Assembly: GCF_021310995.1 (NCBI RefSeq)
Contig: NZ_CP054151.1
Coordinates: forward strand, 1,309,001 to 1,373,000
Length of the DNA: 64,000 bases
Origin: Agrobacterium vaccinii
Lineage (GTDB): Bacteria; Pseudomonadota; Alphaproteobacteria; Rhizobiales; Rhizobiaceae
Reading direction: 5' to 3'
Shown here in pieces: positions 8,479-17,901 of the stretch (position 1 is the stretch's first letter; each line of letters begins with the position of its first letter). A program made the position numbers and the translations under genes. Under the pieces are notes generated by a model. It made no database searches. It saw only the letters and a list, made by a program, of their open reading frames with translations, and was not told the DNA's origin.

Positions 8479-9426
8479 ATGCGAAAGAGACTGTTGGGAG
8501 TGGCTGTGGCGCTGGTGGCGCTGAGCGGGGCAGTACAGGCACAGGATAAAAAGGTGACGATCGGCGTTTCCATTCCTGCGGCGGACCACGGCTGGACTGC
8601 GGGCGTGGTCTATCATGCGGAACGTGTGGCGAAGCTGCTGATGCAGGAACATCCGGGCCTCAATGTCATCGTCAAGACATCGCCAGATGCGGCCACGCAG
8701 GCAAATGCCGTGCAGGATCTGGAAACACAGGGCATCGATGCGCTCGTCATCCTGCCATCCGATCCCGATCCACTGGTCAACGCTATCAAGCAGGTCAAGG
8801 ACAATGGCAAGTTCGTTGCTCTCGTCGATCGTGCGCCGAGCGTCAATGACGATACCGTTCGCGATCTCTATGTTGCCGGTAACAACCCTGCTTTGGGTGA
8901 AGTTGCAGGCAAATACATAGCTGATACCACGCCGGATGCGCAGGTCGTGGTTATTCGCGGCCTGCCCATTCCCATCGACCAGCAGCGTCAGGATGGGTTC
9001 GACAAGGGTATCGCCGGTTCGAAGGTGAAAATCCTCGACCGTCAGTTCGGCAACTGGAACCGCGACGATGCTTTCAAGGTCATGCAGGACTATCTGACGA
9101 AGTACCCGAAGATCGACGTGGTCTGGTGCCAGGACGATGACATGGCCGTTGGCGTTCTCCAGGCCATCGAGCAGGCCAAGCGGACCGACATCAAATATGT
9201 CGTTGCCGGTGCAGGCTCCAAGGACATGATCAAGAAGGTCATGGATGGCGACAAGATGATCCCGGTCGATGTGCTCTATCCACCGGCAATGGTGGCAACT
9301 GCTATGGAACTGACCGCCGCCAACTTCTACGATCAGGTCCCTGTTCGCGGCACCTACATCCTTGACGCCACGCTGGTGACCAAGGACAACGCCGAGAGCT
9401 TCTATTTCCCAGACTCACCGTTCTAA
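8479..9426 (+). CDS. CUT2 sugar ABC transporter substrate-binding protein
   Basis: A 315-residue periplasmic binding protein of the ribose/xylose family (peripla_BP_4 type). Residues 1-22 form a Sec signal peptide (MRKRLLG then a hydrophobic core, cleavage near VQAQ). Mature motifs include VTIGVSIPAADHGWTAG, DALVILPSDPDPLVNAIK and VVWCQDDDMAVGVLQAIEQ. The unusual ADHGW near the N-terminus and the ribose/xylose-type hinge suggest an aldose or polyol ligand. The start is ATG 8479, preceded by GGGAGGAA, rather than the longer frame from 8455. It is the last gene of the operon and is followed by a clear terminator. Confidence 0.92.
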   Translation: MRKRLLGVAVALVALSGAVQAQDKKVTIGVSIPAADHGWTAGVVYHAERVAKLLMQEHPGLNVIVKTSPDAATQANAVQDLETQGIDALVILPSDPDPLVNAIKQVKDNGKFVALVDRAPSVNDDTVRDLYVAGNNPALGEVAGKYIADTTPDAQVVVIRGLPIPIDQQRQDGFDKGIAGSKVKILDRQFGNWNRDDAFKVMQDYLTKYPKIDVVWCQDDDMAVGVLQAIEQAKRTDIKYVVAGAGSKDMIKKVMDGDKMIPVDVLYPPAMVATAMELTAANFYDQVPVRGTYILDATLVTKDNAESFYFPDSPF

Positions 9427-9445
9427 TACGCTGAAATCGATGATG

Positions 9446-9474
9446 AGGCCCGTTCGAGAGAGCGGGCCTTTTCG
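9446..9474. terminator. Rho-independent terminator after the sugar ABC operon
   Basis: AGGCCCG (9446-9452) pairs with CGGGCCT (9463-9469) around a ten-base loop and is followed on the plus strand by TTTTCGTTGTTC. It ends the transporter operon and lies between two convergent genes. Confidence 0.8.
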
Positions 9475-9478
9475 TTGT

Positions 9479-10732
9479 TCAGGCGAAGCGTCCGGGCCTG
9501 AAAGGATCGACCGAAATGGCGGTTTCTTCGCTCTTGACCAATTGCGTGACAAGCCGTGCGGTCGCAGCAGATTGGGTGAGCCCGAGATGCCCGTGACCGA
9601 AGGCGTAGATCACTGAATTGTTGTTGCGCGACGGGCCGATGACGGGCAGGCAATCCGGCATCGATGGGCGGAAACCCATCCATTGTTTGCCGCCTTCGGT
9701 TTTCAGGCCCGGCAGGAATTGACCGGCCTTCTTCAGCAAGGCTTCCGACCGCTTGAAATTCGCAGGTAGATCGAGCCCACCGAGTTCCACCGCGCCGCCC
9801 ACGCGAATGCCCGAAGAGAGCGGCGTGACCACGAAGGCATGGTCGTTGAAGTAAAGCTGGCGGACTAGATCGAAAGAGCCTGCGGGCAATGTGGTGTTAT
9901 AGCCGCGCTCTGTCTCCAGCGGGACACTATTGCCCAGCGATGCCGCAAGTGGCTTGGACCAGGCACCACAGGCAATCACCACCTTGTCCGCACCGATTTT
10001 CTCTCCACTTGAAAGTGTCACGATGGTGCTTTCGCCGACAGTATCGACGCTGACGGCCTCACCCTGGCGAAGCGTGGCACCACGTGCCATTACCAGATCG
10101 GCGATCGCTCTGGTGAATTCGTAGGGGTCTCCGACCTGCAAGCCGCCGAGCGTGAAAACCGCGTTCTGAAACTGTGGTGCAAGACCGGGCTGTAGTCGCT
10201 CGATTTCCTCACGTCCGATCCGGGAGAAATCGAAGCCTGCGCGCTCCTTCTCATCCCAGTCTTTTTGCGCGGCATCGAAACTCGTTCTGGTGTCGTAGAG
10301 GTCGAGGGTGCCGGTGTTGGTGATGAAGCGGGAAAGCTCCGGCATATCGGCAATGGCCTGCATCTCGCGTGCTGCCAGTGCCATCATCGCGATCTGGACA
10401 TTGAGGCCGTGGCGGAACCTGTCGGTAGAGCTGGCTTTCCAGAAGCGCCACAGCCATGGCGCGATCTTCAGGGCATAGGCAGGTGGAACGCTGAGTGGAC
10501 CGAGCGGATCGATCAGCCATTTCGGTGCTTTTTTAATAATGCCCGGCGCAGGAATGGGGATGATTTCGGGAAATGCAAGAATACCGGCATTTCCGGCGCT
10601 GGCCCCGCGCGCGATTTCGCCTCGTTCCAGAAACGTCACCGACTTGCCGGCATTTTGAAGATACAGAGCAGACATCACGCCGATGATGCCGGTGCCGATA
10701 ACCAGCACTTCGCATTTTTCTGATGAATTCAT
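9479..10732 (-). CDS. DadA-like FAD-dependent D-amino acid dehydrogenase
   Basis: A 417-residue flavoenzyme of the DAO/DadA family. The N-terminal Rossmann motif CEVLVIGTGIIGVMSALYL binds FAD, followed by GASAGNAGI, the DadA-family contact to the flavin. The C-terminal segment WMGFRPSMPDCLPVIGPSRNNNSVIYAFGHGHLGLT closes the FAD site. The family oxidises D-amino acids or related imino acids (D-proline, D-hydroxyproline) to keto acids and passes electrons to the membrane chain. The start is ATG 10732 behind GGCGGG, while a TTG at 10747 is possible. It differs clearly from the dadA at 45324. It stands alone, so the substrate is open. Confidence 0.82.
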   Translation of the reverse strand: MNSSEKCEVLVIGTGIIGVMSALYLQNAGKSVTFLERGEIARGASAGNAGILAFPEIIPIPAPGIIKKAPKWLIDPLGPLSVPPAYALKIAPWLWRFWKASSTDRFRHGLNVQIAMMALAAREMQAIADMPELSRFITNTGTLDLYDTRTSFDAAQKDWDEKERAGFDFSRIGREEIERLQPGLAPQFQNAVFTLGGLQVGDPYEFTRAIADLVMARGATLRQGEAVSVDTVGESTIVTLSSGEKIGADKVVIACGAWSKPLAASLGNSVPLETERGYNTTLPAGSFDLVRQLYFNDHAFVVTPLSSGIRVGGAVELGGLDLPANFKRSEALLKKAGQFLPGLKTEGGKQWMGFRPSMPDCLPVIGPSRNNNSVIYAFGHGHLGLTQSAATARLVTQLVKSEETAISVDPFRPGRFA

Positions 10733-10799
10733 GGAGCATCCCGCCAATTGATGCCTCTAGATATCACGGTTAAATGCAAACTGTCGACAGGATTTAAGT

Positions 10800-12383
10800 C
10801 TAGTCCCTGACGATGTCGGCCGGTCTGACGACCGCATAGTTCAGCCGCAGCATTTTACCCTTGATCGGGTAATACATGGGTACGCTCAGCGTTGATGTCT
10901 TCACATCCTTCACCCTCACGTTCAACTGGCCTTCGATCCATTTTGACAGTTCGGGGGACTGATCATCATCACCGATCCAGGCCATCAGCGCCGGATGCTT
11001 ATCGGTAATCGTGAACGGCGGATCGTAATCGTCGTAGATGGCGGTGGCGACGGGGACGTCATTGAACAGGAAACGCAGGTTGCCGCCAGTCGGCCAGTTC
11101 AGCGTAACGATAACGGAGGGCGACAGTTTCTCCGTCTCGACGATCTGGCGTTTGAAGGCCTGCCAATCGTAATTCGAGCTGGATGTTCTGCCCAGTGAAG
11201 CCATCAGCGGATACGAGATCAACAGCGCAACTGGTACCAGTGCCAACATGATGAGCGGAATGGGCAGGAAGCGGAGGACGAAGCGGTCCGCATCGGCCAC
11301 GTAGCGCTCCAGATAGAGCGCGGCCAGAATGGGTGCTGGCAGAAGCAATGGCAGCAGCCAGCGGTCGCGCAACTCCGTCATGGTCGTCATGAAGATGACG
11401 AGCGCCATCAATGTTGCAATGGCGATGAAGTAATGGAGGAAGAACCTGAACCACGCACTTTGGGTTCTGCGCGGCAGCTTCTGTTCCCGAAGGGCGGTTA
11501 GCCAGAGCAGGAGTGCGGGAACCGCGACGATGATCAGCGACCCGGCGACGAAACGGGCAAGGCCGCGACCGACCTGTAAAAAGCGGTTGTCCGGCGCATC
11601 TTCTGCCATGCGCTTCAACGTCACTTCGGAGGCGAAGACGATGTTATCGACGAGCCAGAAGAGGTGGGGCAGAAACACCACGACACTGACGAGGACGGTC
11701 AGCAAAAAACGCCGGTCCAGCAGTCTGGCGCGGCCCTGTGGATGGAACCACACGGCAACAAGCAACGCTGGTAGTGCCAGGGCGAAATTGTATTTCGACA
11801 GCATGCCGAGCCCTGCGACCACGCCAACTAGTACATAGCCCATCAATGAAGGGCGCTGGATGAGCCGGATGCTGCCGTAAAGCAGCATCGTGAAGGTCAG
11901 CATCAGCATCGCTGTGTGGGTCAGGTCACGCTGCGCCTGCCAGAAAACCTGCGGGATGACGAACAGCGCCAGCGCGGCGACGACCACGAAGCGCTTGTTT
12001 TCCAGCACCAATTCTGCGGTTTTTACAAAGGCGGCGAATGTCAGGAACAGGATGAAGTTCTTGGCAAGGGCGATGGTCGCCATCGACGTGCCGAAAACTG
12101 CGAAAACGGCCTGTTGATACCAATTGTACAAGGGCGGCTGCGCGTCGTAACCGAGCGCAAGCCACTGCGCGAACAGGACTTGCTGGGCCTCATCGACGCG
12201 TAGTGCCGGAGGAACCAGCTGACGCACGATGATCTGCAACAGGAAATAGGCTCCGAAAAGCACAATAACGGCATTCGGATTGCTCGTAAGGCAAAACGCG
12301 AACCTTTTCAGCGTGTTCTCGGTCTCGATCTTCACCGGCGCCCCCGCCGATTTTTCGTACATGTCCATGCCCGTCCGTCTCAT
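10800..12383 (-). CDS. GT39/ArnT-like membrane glycosyltransferase
   Basis: A polytopic inner membrane protein of about 527 residues. The first periplasmic loop holds LRVDEAQQVLFAQW, where the D-E pair is the catalytic signature of GT-C enzymes such as ArnT and protein mannosyltransferases. QPPLYNWYQQ and a run of around ten hydrophobic helices follow, with a soluble C-terminal periplasmic domain from about residue 400. These enzymes transfer a sugar from a polyprenyl-phosphate donor to lipid A, a glycan or another envelope acceptor. The frame opens at a TTG at 12461. ATG 12383 is chosen with AAAGG upstream at wide spacing, and ATG 12368 or 12362 are alternatives. Acceptor and donor are unknown. 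Confidence 0.78.
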   Translation of the reverse strand: MRRTGMDMYEKSAGAPVKIETENTLKRFAFCLTSNPNAVIVLFGAYFLLQIIVRQLVPPALRVDEAQQVLFAQWLALGYDAQPPLYNWYQQAVFAVFGTSMATIALAKNFILFLTFAAFVKTAELVLENKRFVVVAALALFVIPQVFWQAQRDLTHTAMLMLTFTMLLYGSIRLIQRPSLMGYVLVGVVAGLGMLSKYNFALALPALLVAVWFHPQGRARLLDRRFLLTVLVSVVVFLPHLFWLVDNIVFASEVTLKRMAEDAPDNRFLQVGRGLARFVAGSLIIVAVPALLLWLTALREQKLPRRTQSAWFRFFLHYFIAIATLMALVIFMTTMTELRDRWLLPLLLPAPILAALYLERYVADADRFVLRFLPIPLIMLALVPVALLISYPLMASLGRTSSSNYDWQAFKRQIVETEKLSPSVIVTLNWPTGGNLRFLFNDVPVATAIYDDYDPPFTITDKHPALMAWIGDDDQSPELSKWIEGQLNVRVKDVKTSTLSVPMYYPIKGKMLRLNYAVVRPADIVRD

Positions 12384-12560
12384 TGCCAACGGCAGAATCC
12401 TTTGCCGCCCATTTTCGTTGAGTGACAAAACCGAACTATGTGGCCGAACCGTGGATGACAACGGTTACCCACCGGCTTTTTGGCAATTCTGTGGAGGGCT
12501 GTGCCTTAAATGCATTCGGCAGGCGCAATTGTTGCGCCTGCGCAAGCGGATCGTCTTCGA

Positions 12561-14849
12561 TCAATGACCGGCGTTGTAGGCCGCAATCGCGGCCATGTTG
12601 ACGATGTCGCTGTCCTTTGCGCCCATGGCCGTGATCTGCACGGATTTGTCCAGACCGACCAGCAACGGGCCGATGACGGTAGCGCCACCCAGTTCCTGCA
12701 ACATCTTGGTCGAGATGGATGCAGAATGGATCGCAGGCATGACCAGCACGTTGGCTGCGCCGGAAAGACGCGCAAACGGATACTGGCTCTGCATCTTGTG
12801 ATGATTGAGCGCAACATCTGCCGCCATTTCACCGTCGATCTCGAAGTTCACGTTGCGCTTGTCCAAGATGCGCACCGCTTCGCGAACCTTTTCAGACCGT
12901 TCGCCCAGCGGATGCCCGAAGGTGGAGTAGGCGAGCATTGCAACCCGTGGCTCGTAGCCGAACTTACGAGCCAGACCTGCGGCTTCCACGGCAATGTCGG
13001 CCAGATCTTCGGCGGATGGCATGTCATGAACGGCGGTATCTGCAACGAACACCGTCCGGTTGCGCGATACGACCAGGGAAACGCCGATGACGCGGTGGCC
13101 TGGCTTGGTGTTGATGCAACGGCGAACATCCTCGAGCGCCGTGGCATAATTGCGAGTCGTGCCTGTAACCATAGCGTCGGCATCACCCATCGCGACCATG
13201 CATGCGGCGAAATGGTTGCGGTCGTTATGCACAAGACGCTGCACGTCGCGCAGCAGGAAGCCCTGCCGTTGCAGGCGTGCGTAGAGATAATCGATGTAGG
13301 TATCGACACGCTCCGAGAGACGCGCATTAGTGATCTGGATATTCGGGCGATCGAGGTCGATGCCTGCACGTTCCGCATTCGCCCGGATGATATCGTCACG
13401 GCCAAGCAGGATGGCGGTGCCGAGGCCCTGCGCGGTGAACGAAATCGCCGCGCGCATGACCTGTTCTTCTTCCGCCTCTGCGAAAACGACGCGCTTTGGC
13501 GAACGGCGAACGCGCTCGTAAAGGCGCTGCGTTGTCGACGCCATCGGGTCGCGACGAGCAGACAACTCGCGTGCATAGGCTTCCAGATCGCCCAGCTCCC
13601 GACGTGCAACGCCCGTTTCGATGGCGGCGCGGGCAACGGCGACCGGAATGGCCGAGATGAGGCGCGGATCGAAGGGTACGGGAATGATATATTGTGGCCC
13701 GAAGCGCGGGCGCACCCCCTGATAGGCGGCAGCCACGTCATCTGGAACATCTTCACGGGCGAGATCGGCCAGCGCCTTGGCCGCCGCGATCTTCATCGCG
13801 TCGTTGATCTGGCTTGCACGCACATCGAGCGCACCGCGGAAGATATAGGGGAAGCCGAGGACGTTATTGACCTGATTGGGGTAATCGGAGCGACCTGTCG
13901 CCATGATTGCGTCATCACGGATGCGGGCGACCTCTTCCGGCGTGATTTCCGGGTCTGGGTTGGCCATGGCGAAGATGATCGGCCGTGGCGCCATGGACCG
14001 GATCATGTCTTCTGTAAATGCGCCCTTCTGCGAAAGGCCGAAAACGACATCAGCGCCCTTCATGGCTTCCGCAAGCGTGCGGTTGTCGGTTTTGACAGCG
14101 TGTGCAGATTTCCACTGATTCATGCCCTCGCTACGGCCCTGATAAATCACGCCCTTCGTGTCGCACAGGGTAATGTTGGTCGGGTTGAAACCCATGGCCT
14201 TGATGAGGTCCATGCAGGCGATGGCGGCAGCACCGGCGCCGTTGCAGACCAGCTTCGTCGTCTTGAAATCACGGCCCGTCAGCGCAATGGCGTTGATGAG
14301 GCCCGCTGCGGCAATGATGGCCGTGCCATGCTGGTCATCATGGAAAACGGGAATGTCCATGAGTTCGCGCAGACGGCTTTCGATGATGAAACATTCCGGC
14401 GCCTTGATGTCTTCGAGGTTGATGCCGCCGAAGGAAGGGCCGAGATAGCGCACGCAATTGATGAATTCATCCGCGTCCTCGGTATCGACTTCCAGATCGA
14501 TGGAATCGACATCCGCGAAACGCTTGAAGAGAACGGATTTGCCTTCCATAACCGGCTTGGACGCCAGCGCACCCAGATTGCCGAGGCCTAAAATGGCGGT
14601 GCCGTTGGAGATGACGGCGACCATGTTGCCGCGTGTCGTATAATCATAGGCCGTGTCTGGGTTTTCGGCGATTGCCTTGACGGGTACGGCAACGCCTGGA
14701 GAATAGGCGAGCGACAGATCGCGCTGTGTTGCCATCGGCTTTGTGGGGGTAATTTCCAGCTTGCCGGGCCTGCCCTGCGAGTGGAAATCAAGCGCTTCCT
14801 GGTCCGTCACAGATGTTTTGCCAGTCGTGGATTTCGTTTTGTCGGACAT
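12561..14849 (-). CDS. maeB: Malic enzyme with C-terminal phosphotransacetylase-like domain
   Basis: A 762-residue MaeB-type malic enzyme converting malate to pyruvate, CO2 and NAD(P)H. The malic domain (about 15-430) holds [11 protein letters not shown], the metal and substrate segment [13 protein letters not shown] and the dinucleotide loop [15 protein letters not shown]. The remainder (about 430-760) resembles phosphotransacetylase (ESARV-like [35 protein letters not shown]) and in this family is regulatory, binding acetyl-CoA. Rhizobia carry an NAD form (Dme) and an NADP form (Tme). Both have this architecture and I cannot separate them by eye. ATG 14849 behind AAAGGTGGGGG is preferred over GTG 14858. 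The enzyme complements dicarboxylate uptake by dctA. Confidence 0.93.
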   Translation of the reverse strand: MSDKTKSTTGKTSVTDQEALDFHSQGRPGKLEITPTKPMATQRDLSLAYSPGVAVPVKAIAENPDTAYDYTTRGNMVAVISNGTAILGLGNLGALASKPVMEGKSVLFKRFADVDSIDLEVDTEDADEFINCVRYLGPSFGGINLEDIKAPECFIIESRLRELMDIPVFHDDQHGTAIIAAAGLINAIALTGRDFKTTKLVCNGAGAAAIACMDLIKAMGFNPTNITLCDTKGVIYQGRSEGMNQWKSAHAVKTDNRTLAEAMKGADVVFGLSQKGAFTEDMIRSMAPRPIIFAMANPDPEITPEEVARIRDDAIMATGRSDYPNQVNNVLGFPYIFRGALDVRASQINDAMKIAAAKALADLAREDVPDDVAAAYQGVRPRFGPQYIIPVPFDPRLISAIPVAVARAAIETGVARRELGDLEAYARELSARRDPMASTTQRLYERVRRSPKRVVFAEAEEEQVMRAAISFTAQGLGTAILLGRDDIIRANAERAGIDLDRPNIQITNARLSERVDTYIDYLYARLQRQGFLLRDVQRLVHNDRNHFAACMVAMGDADAMVTGTTRNYATALEDVRRCINTKPGHRVIGVSLVVSRNRTVFVADTAVHDMPSAEDLADIAVEAAGLARKFGYEPRVAMLAYSTFGHPLGERSEKVREAVRILDKRNVNFEIDGEMAADVALNHHKMQSQYPFARLSGAANVLVMPAIHSASISTKMLQELGGATVIGPLLVGLDKSVQITAMGAKDSDIVNMAAIAAYNAGH

Positions 14850-15179
14850 GTCCCCCACCTTTTCTCATGCTTCGTAAAATGTTGGACGTAACTATTGTAC
14901 TTTCTGGCCGCACGCCAAGCCTTGAAGGCGTTTTAAGTGGAGAAAACAGAAGATACAGGGGGTTGGAGAACGCTTCAATCGATTAGCCGTCTCCGGTTTT
15001 TCGGGAACCAGAGCCAAAAATACCCGTTGGCTGTCTGCCGCCAAGGCCGTGACCGCTGTTTTGTGGTACAGGACAGGGTTGTATCTTGCTGGGGAAATAC
15101 GACCTTGGCAATTGTATCAGCACATGTTTTGCTGGCTGGCGTTACAAAGTGGACGAATTGGAATTTGAAAGGGCATACC
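14850..15179. promoter_or_regulatory. Divergent intergenic region maeB / manC
   Basis: About 330 bases between the divergent malic enzyme and guanylyltransferase genes, so it must carry both promoters. An open frame on the plus strand extends manC upstream to 14937, but its translation has no resemblance to the family and no ribosome binding site, so it is treated as untranslated leader. A short ACGCC...GGCGT stem followed by TTTT lies near 14912-14935. No operator was recognised. Confidence 0.5.
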
Positions 15180-16610
15180 GTGGACACACAAAATCGAAGA
15201 ATTATCCCCGTACTTCTGGCAGGCGGGGCGGGATCGAGATTGTGGCCGGTGTCGCGGGATCAGTTGCCGAAACAGTTCCAGCCGCTCGTTGGCGCTTTCT
15301 CGACCTACCAGCAGACGCTGCAACGCGTCAGCGACGCGGCGCTCTACGATGAGCCGCTGGTGATTACCAACGAGGATTTCCGTTTCTTCGCCCGCCGTCA
15401 GGCCGAAGAGGTCGATGTGACAGCGACCGTCGTTCTCGAACCAGCCCGCCGCGACAGCGCCGCCGCCATGGCCGCCGCTGCCGTGCTGGCCGAAAAGCGC
15501 GAGCCTGGCTCGCTCGTTCTGGCGCTCGCTGCCGATCACGTCGTTCTGGACAATGACCGTTTCACCGACGCCGTCAAACTCGGTGCCGAGGCTGCAGAAC
15601 AGGGCAATATCGTCGTCTTCGGCCTGACGCCCACCGAGCCACGCACGTCCTACGGATACATCAATCCCGGCCAGCCGATCGATGGAAACGAAGACCTGTG
15701 TGTCGTCGAAGCTTTCGTTGAAAAACCTGATGAAGAGACCGCCATTTCCTATGTGGAAAAAGGCTATCTCTGGAATTCCGGCAACTTCCTGTTCCGCTCG
15801 GATGTCATGATTGCCGAATTGGCAGCCCATGCTCCTGAAATTCTTGAAGCCGTTACCCAATCGGTGGAGAATTTCGAGAGCGATCTGGGCTTTGTGCGCC
15901 TGCACAAGAAAAGCTTCGAGGCATCGCCCAAAAACTCCATTGATTACGCTGTGATTGAAAACACCAAACGCATGGCCGTCGTGCGCGGGCATTTTCGCTG
16001 GTCGGATATCGGCAGTTGGGACGCAATCTGGGAGATCGCCGACAAGGAAGAGAACGGCAACGCTGTCGAGGGGCAGGGCATTTTCGTGGATTCAGAAGGC
16101 TGCCTCATCCACTCGAACAGCCTTTTGACGACGGTGGTCGGCGCCAAAGATCTGGTGGTGGTGGCGACCAAGGACGCAGTTCTGGTCACACCCAAGGACC
16201 GGGTGCAGAGCGTCAAGGGACTGGTGGAAGCGCTGAAGGAAAGCGACCATGCCCGCAAAACGGAAATCCACAAGCGGGCCTATCGCCCATGGGGCCATAT
16301 CGAGCAGACCGATTCCGGGGCCCGTTTCCGCGTCAACCACTTGAAGGTCGAGCCGGGCCACAAAATCTCGCTTCAGCAGCACCATCACCGCTCCGAGCAC
16401 TGGATCATCGTGAGGGGTACAGCGACGGTGACGATAGACGGCGACACGCGATTGCTGACGGAAAACGAGTCCGTTTATATTCCGTTGGGTAAGCCGCACC
16501 GTTTGGCCAATGACGGGAAAATTCCGCTCGAGATCATCGAGGTGCAGACGGGCTCCTATTTCGGCGATGACGACATCAACCGCTTGCAGGACGATTACAA
16601 GCGCGCTTGA
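15180..16610 (+). CDS. manC: Mannose-1-phosphate guanylyltransferase / mannose-6-phosphate isomerase
   Basis: A 476-residue type II bifunctional enzyme making GDP-mannose. The N-terminal nucleotidyltransferase has IPVLLAGGAGSRLWPVSR and LPKQFQPL (GTP and metal site), then ALAADHVV and FVEKPDEE for sugar phosphate binding. The C-terminal cupin carries the isomerase-type signature RPWGHIEQ and the metal ligands of QQHHHRSEHWIIVRG. GDP-mannose feeds mannose, fucose or rhamnose units in O-antigen or capsule, not succinoglycan, which lacks mannose. The start is GTG 15180, seven bases after AAAGGG, because it directly precedes the conserved domain. No other polysaccharide gene is adjacent. Confidence 0.92.
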   Translation: MDTQNRRIIPVLLAGGAGSRLWPVSRDQLPKQFQPLVGAFSTYQQTLQRVSDAALYDEPLVITNEDFRFFARRQAEEVDVTATVVLEPARRDSAAAMAAAAVLAEKREPGSLVLALAADHVVLDNDRFTDAVKLGAEAAEQGNIVVFGLTPTEPRTSYGYINPGQPIDGNEDLCVVEAFVEKPDEETAISYVEKGYLWNSGNFLFRSDVMIAELAAHAPEILEAVTQSVENFESDLGFVRLHKKSFEASPKNSIDYAVIENTKRMAVVRGHFRWSDIGSWDAIWEIADKEENGNAVEGQGIFVDSEGCLIHSNSLLTTVVGAKDLVVVATKDAVLVTPKDRVQSVKGLVEALKESDHARKTEIHKRAYRPWGHIEQTDSGARFRVNHLKVEPGHKISLQQHHHRSEHWIIVRGTATVTIDGDTRLLTENESVYIPLGKPHRLANDGKIPLEIIEVQTGSYFGDDDINRLQDDYKRA

Positions 16611-16623
16611 CCCTTATCGAGCG

Positions 16624-16656
16624 TAGGCGTCGCTGACCACGTGTCGGCGATGCCTA
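16624..16656 (+). terminator. Long stem-loop downstream of manC
   Basis: A 14-base arm TAGGCGTCGCTGAC (16624-16637) pairs with GTCGGCGATGCCTA (16643-16656), with two G-U wobbles and a five-base loop, 14 bases after the manC stop. There is no T-run after it, so it may be a Rho-dependent or message-end structure. A weaker GCCC-TAAA-GGGC-TTTT hairpin follows around 16704-16719. Confidence 0.45.
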
Positions 16657-16880
16657 GCCGGATTCTTGAAGTAACCAGCCCCAAAACCAGCTGCCCTAAC
16701 ACCGCCCTAAAGGGCTTTTAGCCGTTCGTCATTCTCGGCTGTTTCGAAAGAATCGATCAGTCACAAATGAAGTGGATCGATTTTTCGGAACAAACGTTAA
16801 CACTGCGCCATTCAATATCCGAAAAGGGTAAGCGGGCTGCTGCGGGTTAAATAAAAAAATTCAACAGGAGAAAATACAAC

Positions 16881-17411
16881 ATGAAAAAGGCTCTAGCCGT
16901 AACCTTCGCCGCAATGACAATGGGCCTCGGTGGCACTGCCAGCGCGATTGCCGCAGATTTGGCATATCCAGAAGCCACCTATCAGGACCAGGACGACCGT
17001 AACGGCGTCAAGATCGGCTACCTGACCTGCGAAGTCGGCGGTGGTGTAGGTTACGTCATCGGTTCTGCCAAGGAACTTGATTGCACATTCCAGTCCACAG
17101 TTGGCGCACGTCGTACTGATCATTACAGCGGCGCAATCCGCAAAATGGGCGTAGACCTCGGCTTCACCACGCAGGGCAAGCTCGTTTGGGCCGTGCTCGC
17201 ACCGACAGCCGGTTACCACAAGGGTTCGCTCGGCGGCCTTTATCAGGGTGCAACGGCTGAAGCGACTGTCGGTCTCGGCGTCGGCGCAAACATCCTCGTT
17301 GGTGGCACCGCCGGTTCGATCCAGCTTCAGACGGTGAGCGTGACCGGTCAGGTCGGCCTCAACCTTGCTGCGACAGGCACTTCGGTTACGTTGAACCCAA
17401 TCAACGGCTGA
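16881..17411 (+). CDS. Secreted DUF992 family protein
   Basis: A 176-residue exported protein. Residues 1-25 form a Sec signal peptide (MKKALAVTFAAMTMGLGG, cleavage near AIAA). The mature part has the DUF992 pattern: KIGYLTCEVGGGVGYVIGSAKELDCTF with two cysteines likely to pair in the periplasm, LGFTTQGKLVWAVLAPT, and a glycine-rich repeat-like C-terminus GATAEATVGLGVGANILVGG. The family is restricted mostly to Alphaproteobacteria and has no known biochemical role. A CAGGAG site precedes the ATG, and a strong terminator follows, so it is probably a monocistronic and well-expressed periplasmic or outer membrane-associated protein. Confidence 0.85.
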   Translation: MKKALAVTFAAMTMGLGGTASAIAADLAYPEATYQDQDDRNGVKIGYLTCEVGGGVGYVIGSAKELDCTFQSTVGARRTDHYSGAIRKMGVDLGFTTQGKLVWAVLAPTAGYHKGSLGGLYQGATAEATVGLGVGANILVGGTAGSIQLQTVSVTGQVGLNLAATGTSVTLNPING

Positions 17412-17445
17412 TACTTGCCTCAGTCAATCTGACGCACTCAACGAC

Positions 17446-17481
17446 ACGCCCTTTTCGTCCTATAGACGGAAAGGGCGTTTT
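17446..17481 (+). terminator. Strong terminator after the DUF992 gene
   Basis: Fourteen-base arms ACGCCCTTTTCGTC (17446-17459) and GACGGAAAGGGCGT (17465-17478) pair with a single G-T wobble around a CTATA loop, followed by TTT. Confidence 0.85.
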
Positions 17482-17517
17482 GCATTTCGCGAAACAGACG
17501 GATTCAGGATGATGATC

Positions 17518-17898
17518 ATGCGGATATGGATCTCAGCGACTTTCCTACTGCTTGGTGTTTCGTCCGCTTTCGCCGATGGTGACGTGGCCAATGGGGAGCG
17601 CGCCTTTAGCAAATGTTCCGCCTGCCATAGCATCGAGAAGCCACGCACGCGCATGGCGCCGCATCTCATGGGTGTTGTCGGGCGCACCGCTGGCTCCGTT
17701 GCAGATTACAAATATTCGCAGGCCATGACAGACGCGGGAGCGGGCGGCATGGTGTGGACAGAGGACAATCTTCGGGAATTTCTCTCAAGCCCAAAGAAGA
17801 AGGTACCCGGTACCTCCATGCGTTTCTTCGGTCTTTGGAGCGAAAGCGAGATCAACGATCTCATCGCCTACCTCAAGACGGTGCAGGCGCCGCAATAA
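17518..17898 (+). CDS. Periplasmic class I cytochrome c
   Basis: A 126-residue small c-type cytochrome. A signal peptide (RIWISATFLLLGVSSAFA) targets it to the periplasm. The heme site is CSACH, where the two cysteines bind heme covalently and the histidine is the proximal ligand. The distal methionine is the one in VPGTSMRFFGLW, the usual position for mitochondrial-type cytochrome c. It can shuttle electrons from the bc1 complex to oxidase or from dehydrogenases. Three ATGs are possible at 17509, 17512 and 17518. The AGG at 17506 gives proper spacing only for the last. It is separated by a terminator from the gene upstream and converges on recX. Confidence 0.88.
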   Translation: MRIWISATFLLLGVSSAFADGDVANGERAFSKCSACHSIEKPRTRMAPHLMGVVGRTAGSVADYKYSQAMTDAGAGGMVWTEDNLREFLSSPKKKVPGTSMRFFGLWSESEINDLIAYLKTVQAPQ

Positions 17899-17901
17899 GG
17901 A

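Noticed and set aside
12510..14591. A 693-codon open frame on the plus strand
   Set aside because: It is antisense to the malic enzyme gene, whose product has all family motifs. The translation is basic and cysteine/histidine-rich without domains.
14937..15179. N-terminal extension of manC
   Set aside because: The 81 extra residues contain no family sequence and no ribosome binding site, while GTG 15180 follows AAAGGG and starts at the conserved domain.
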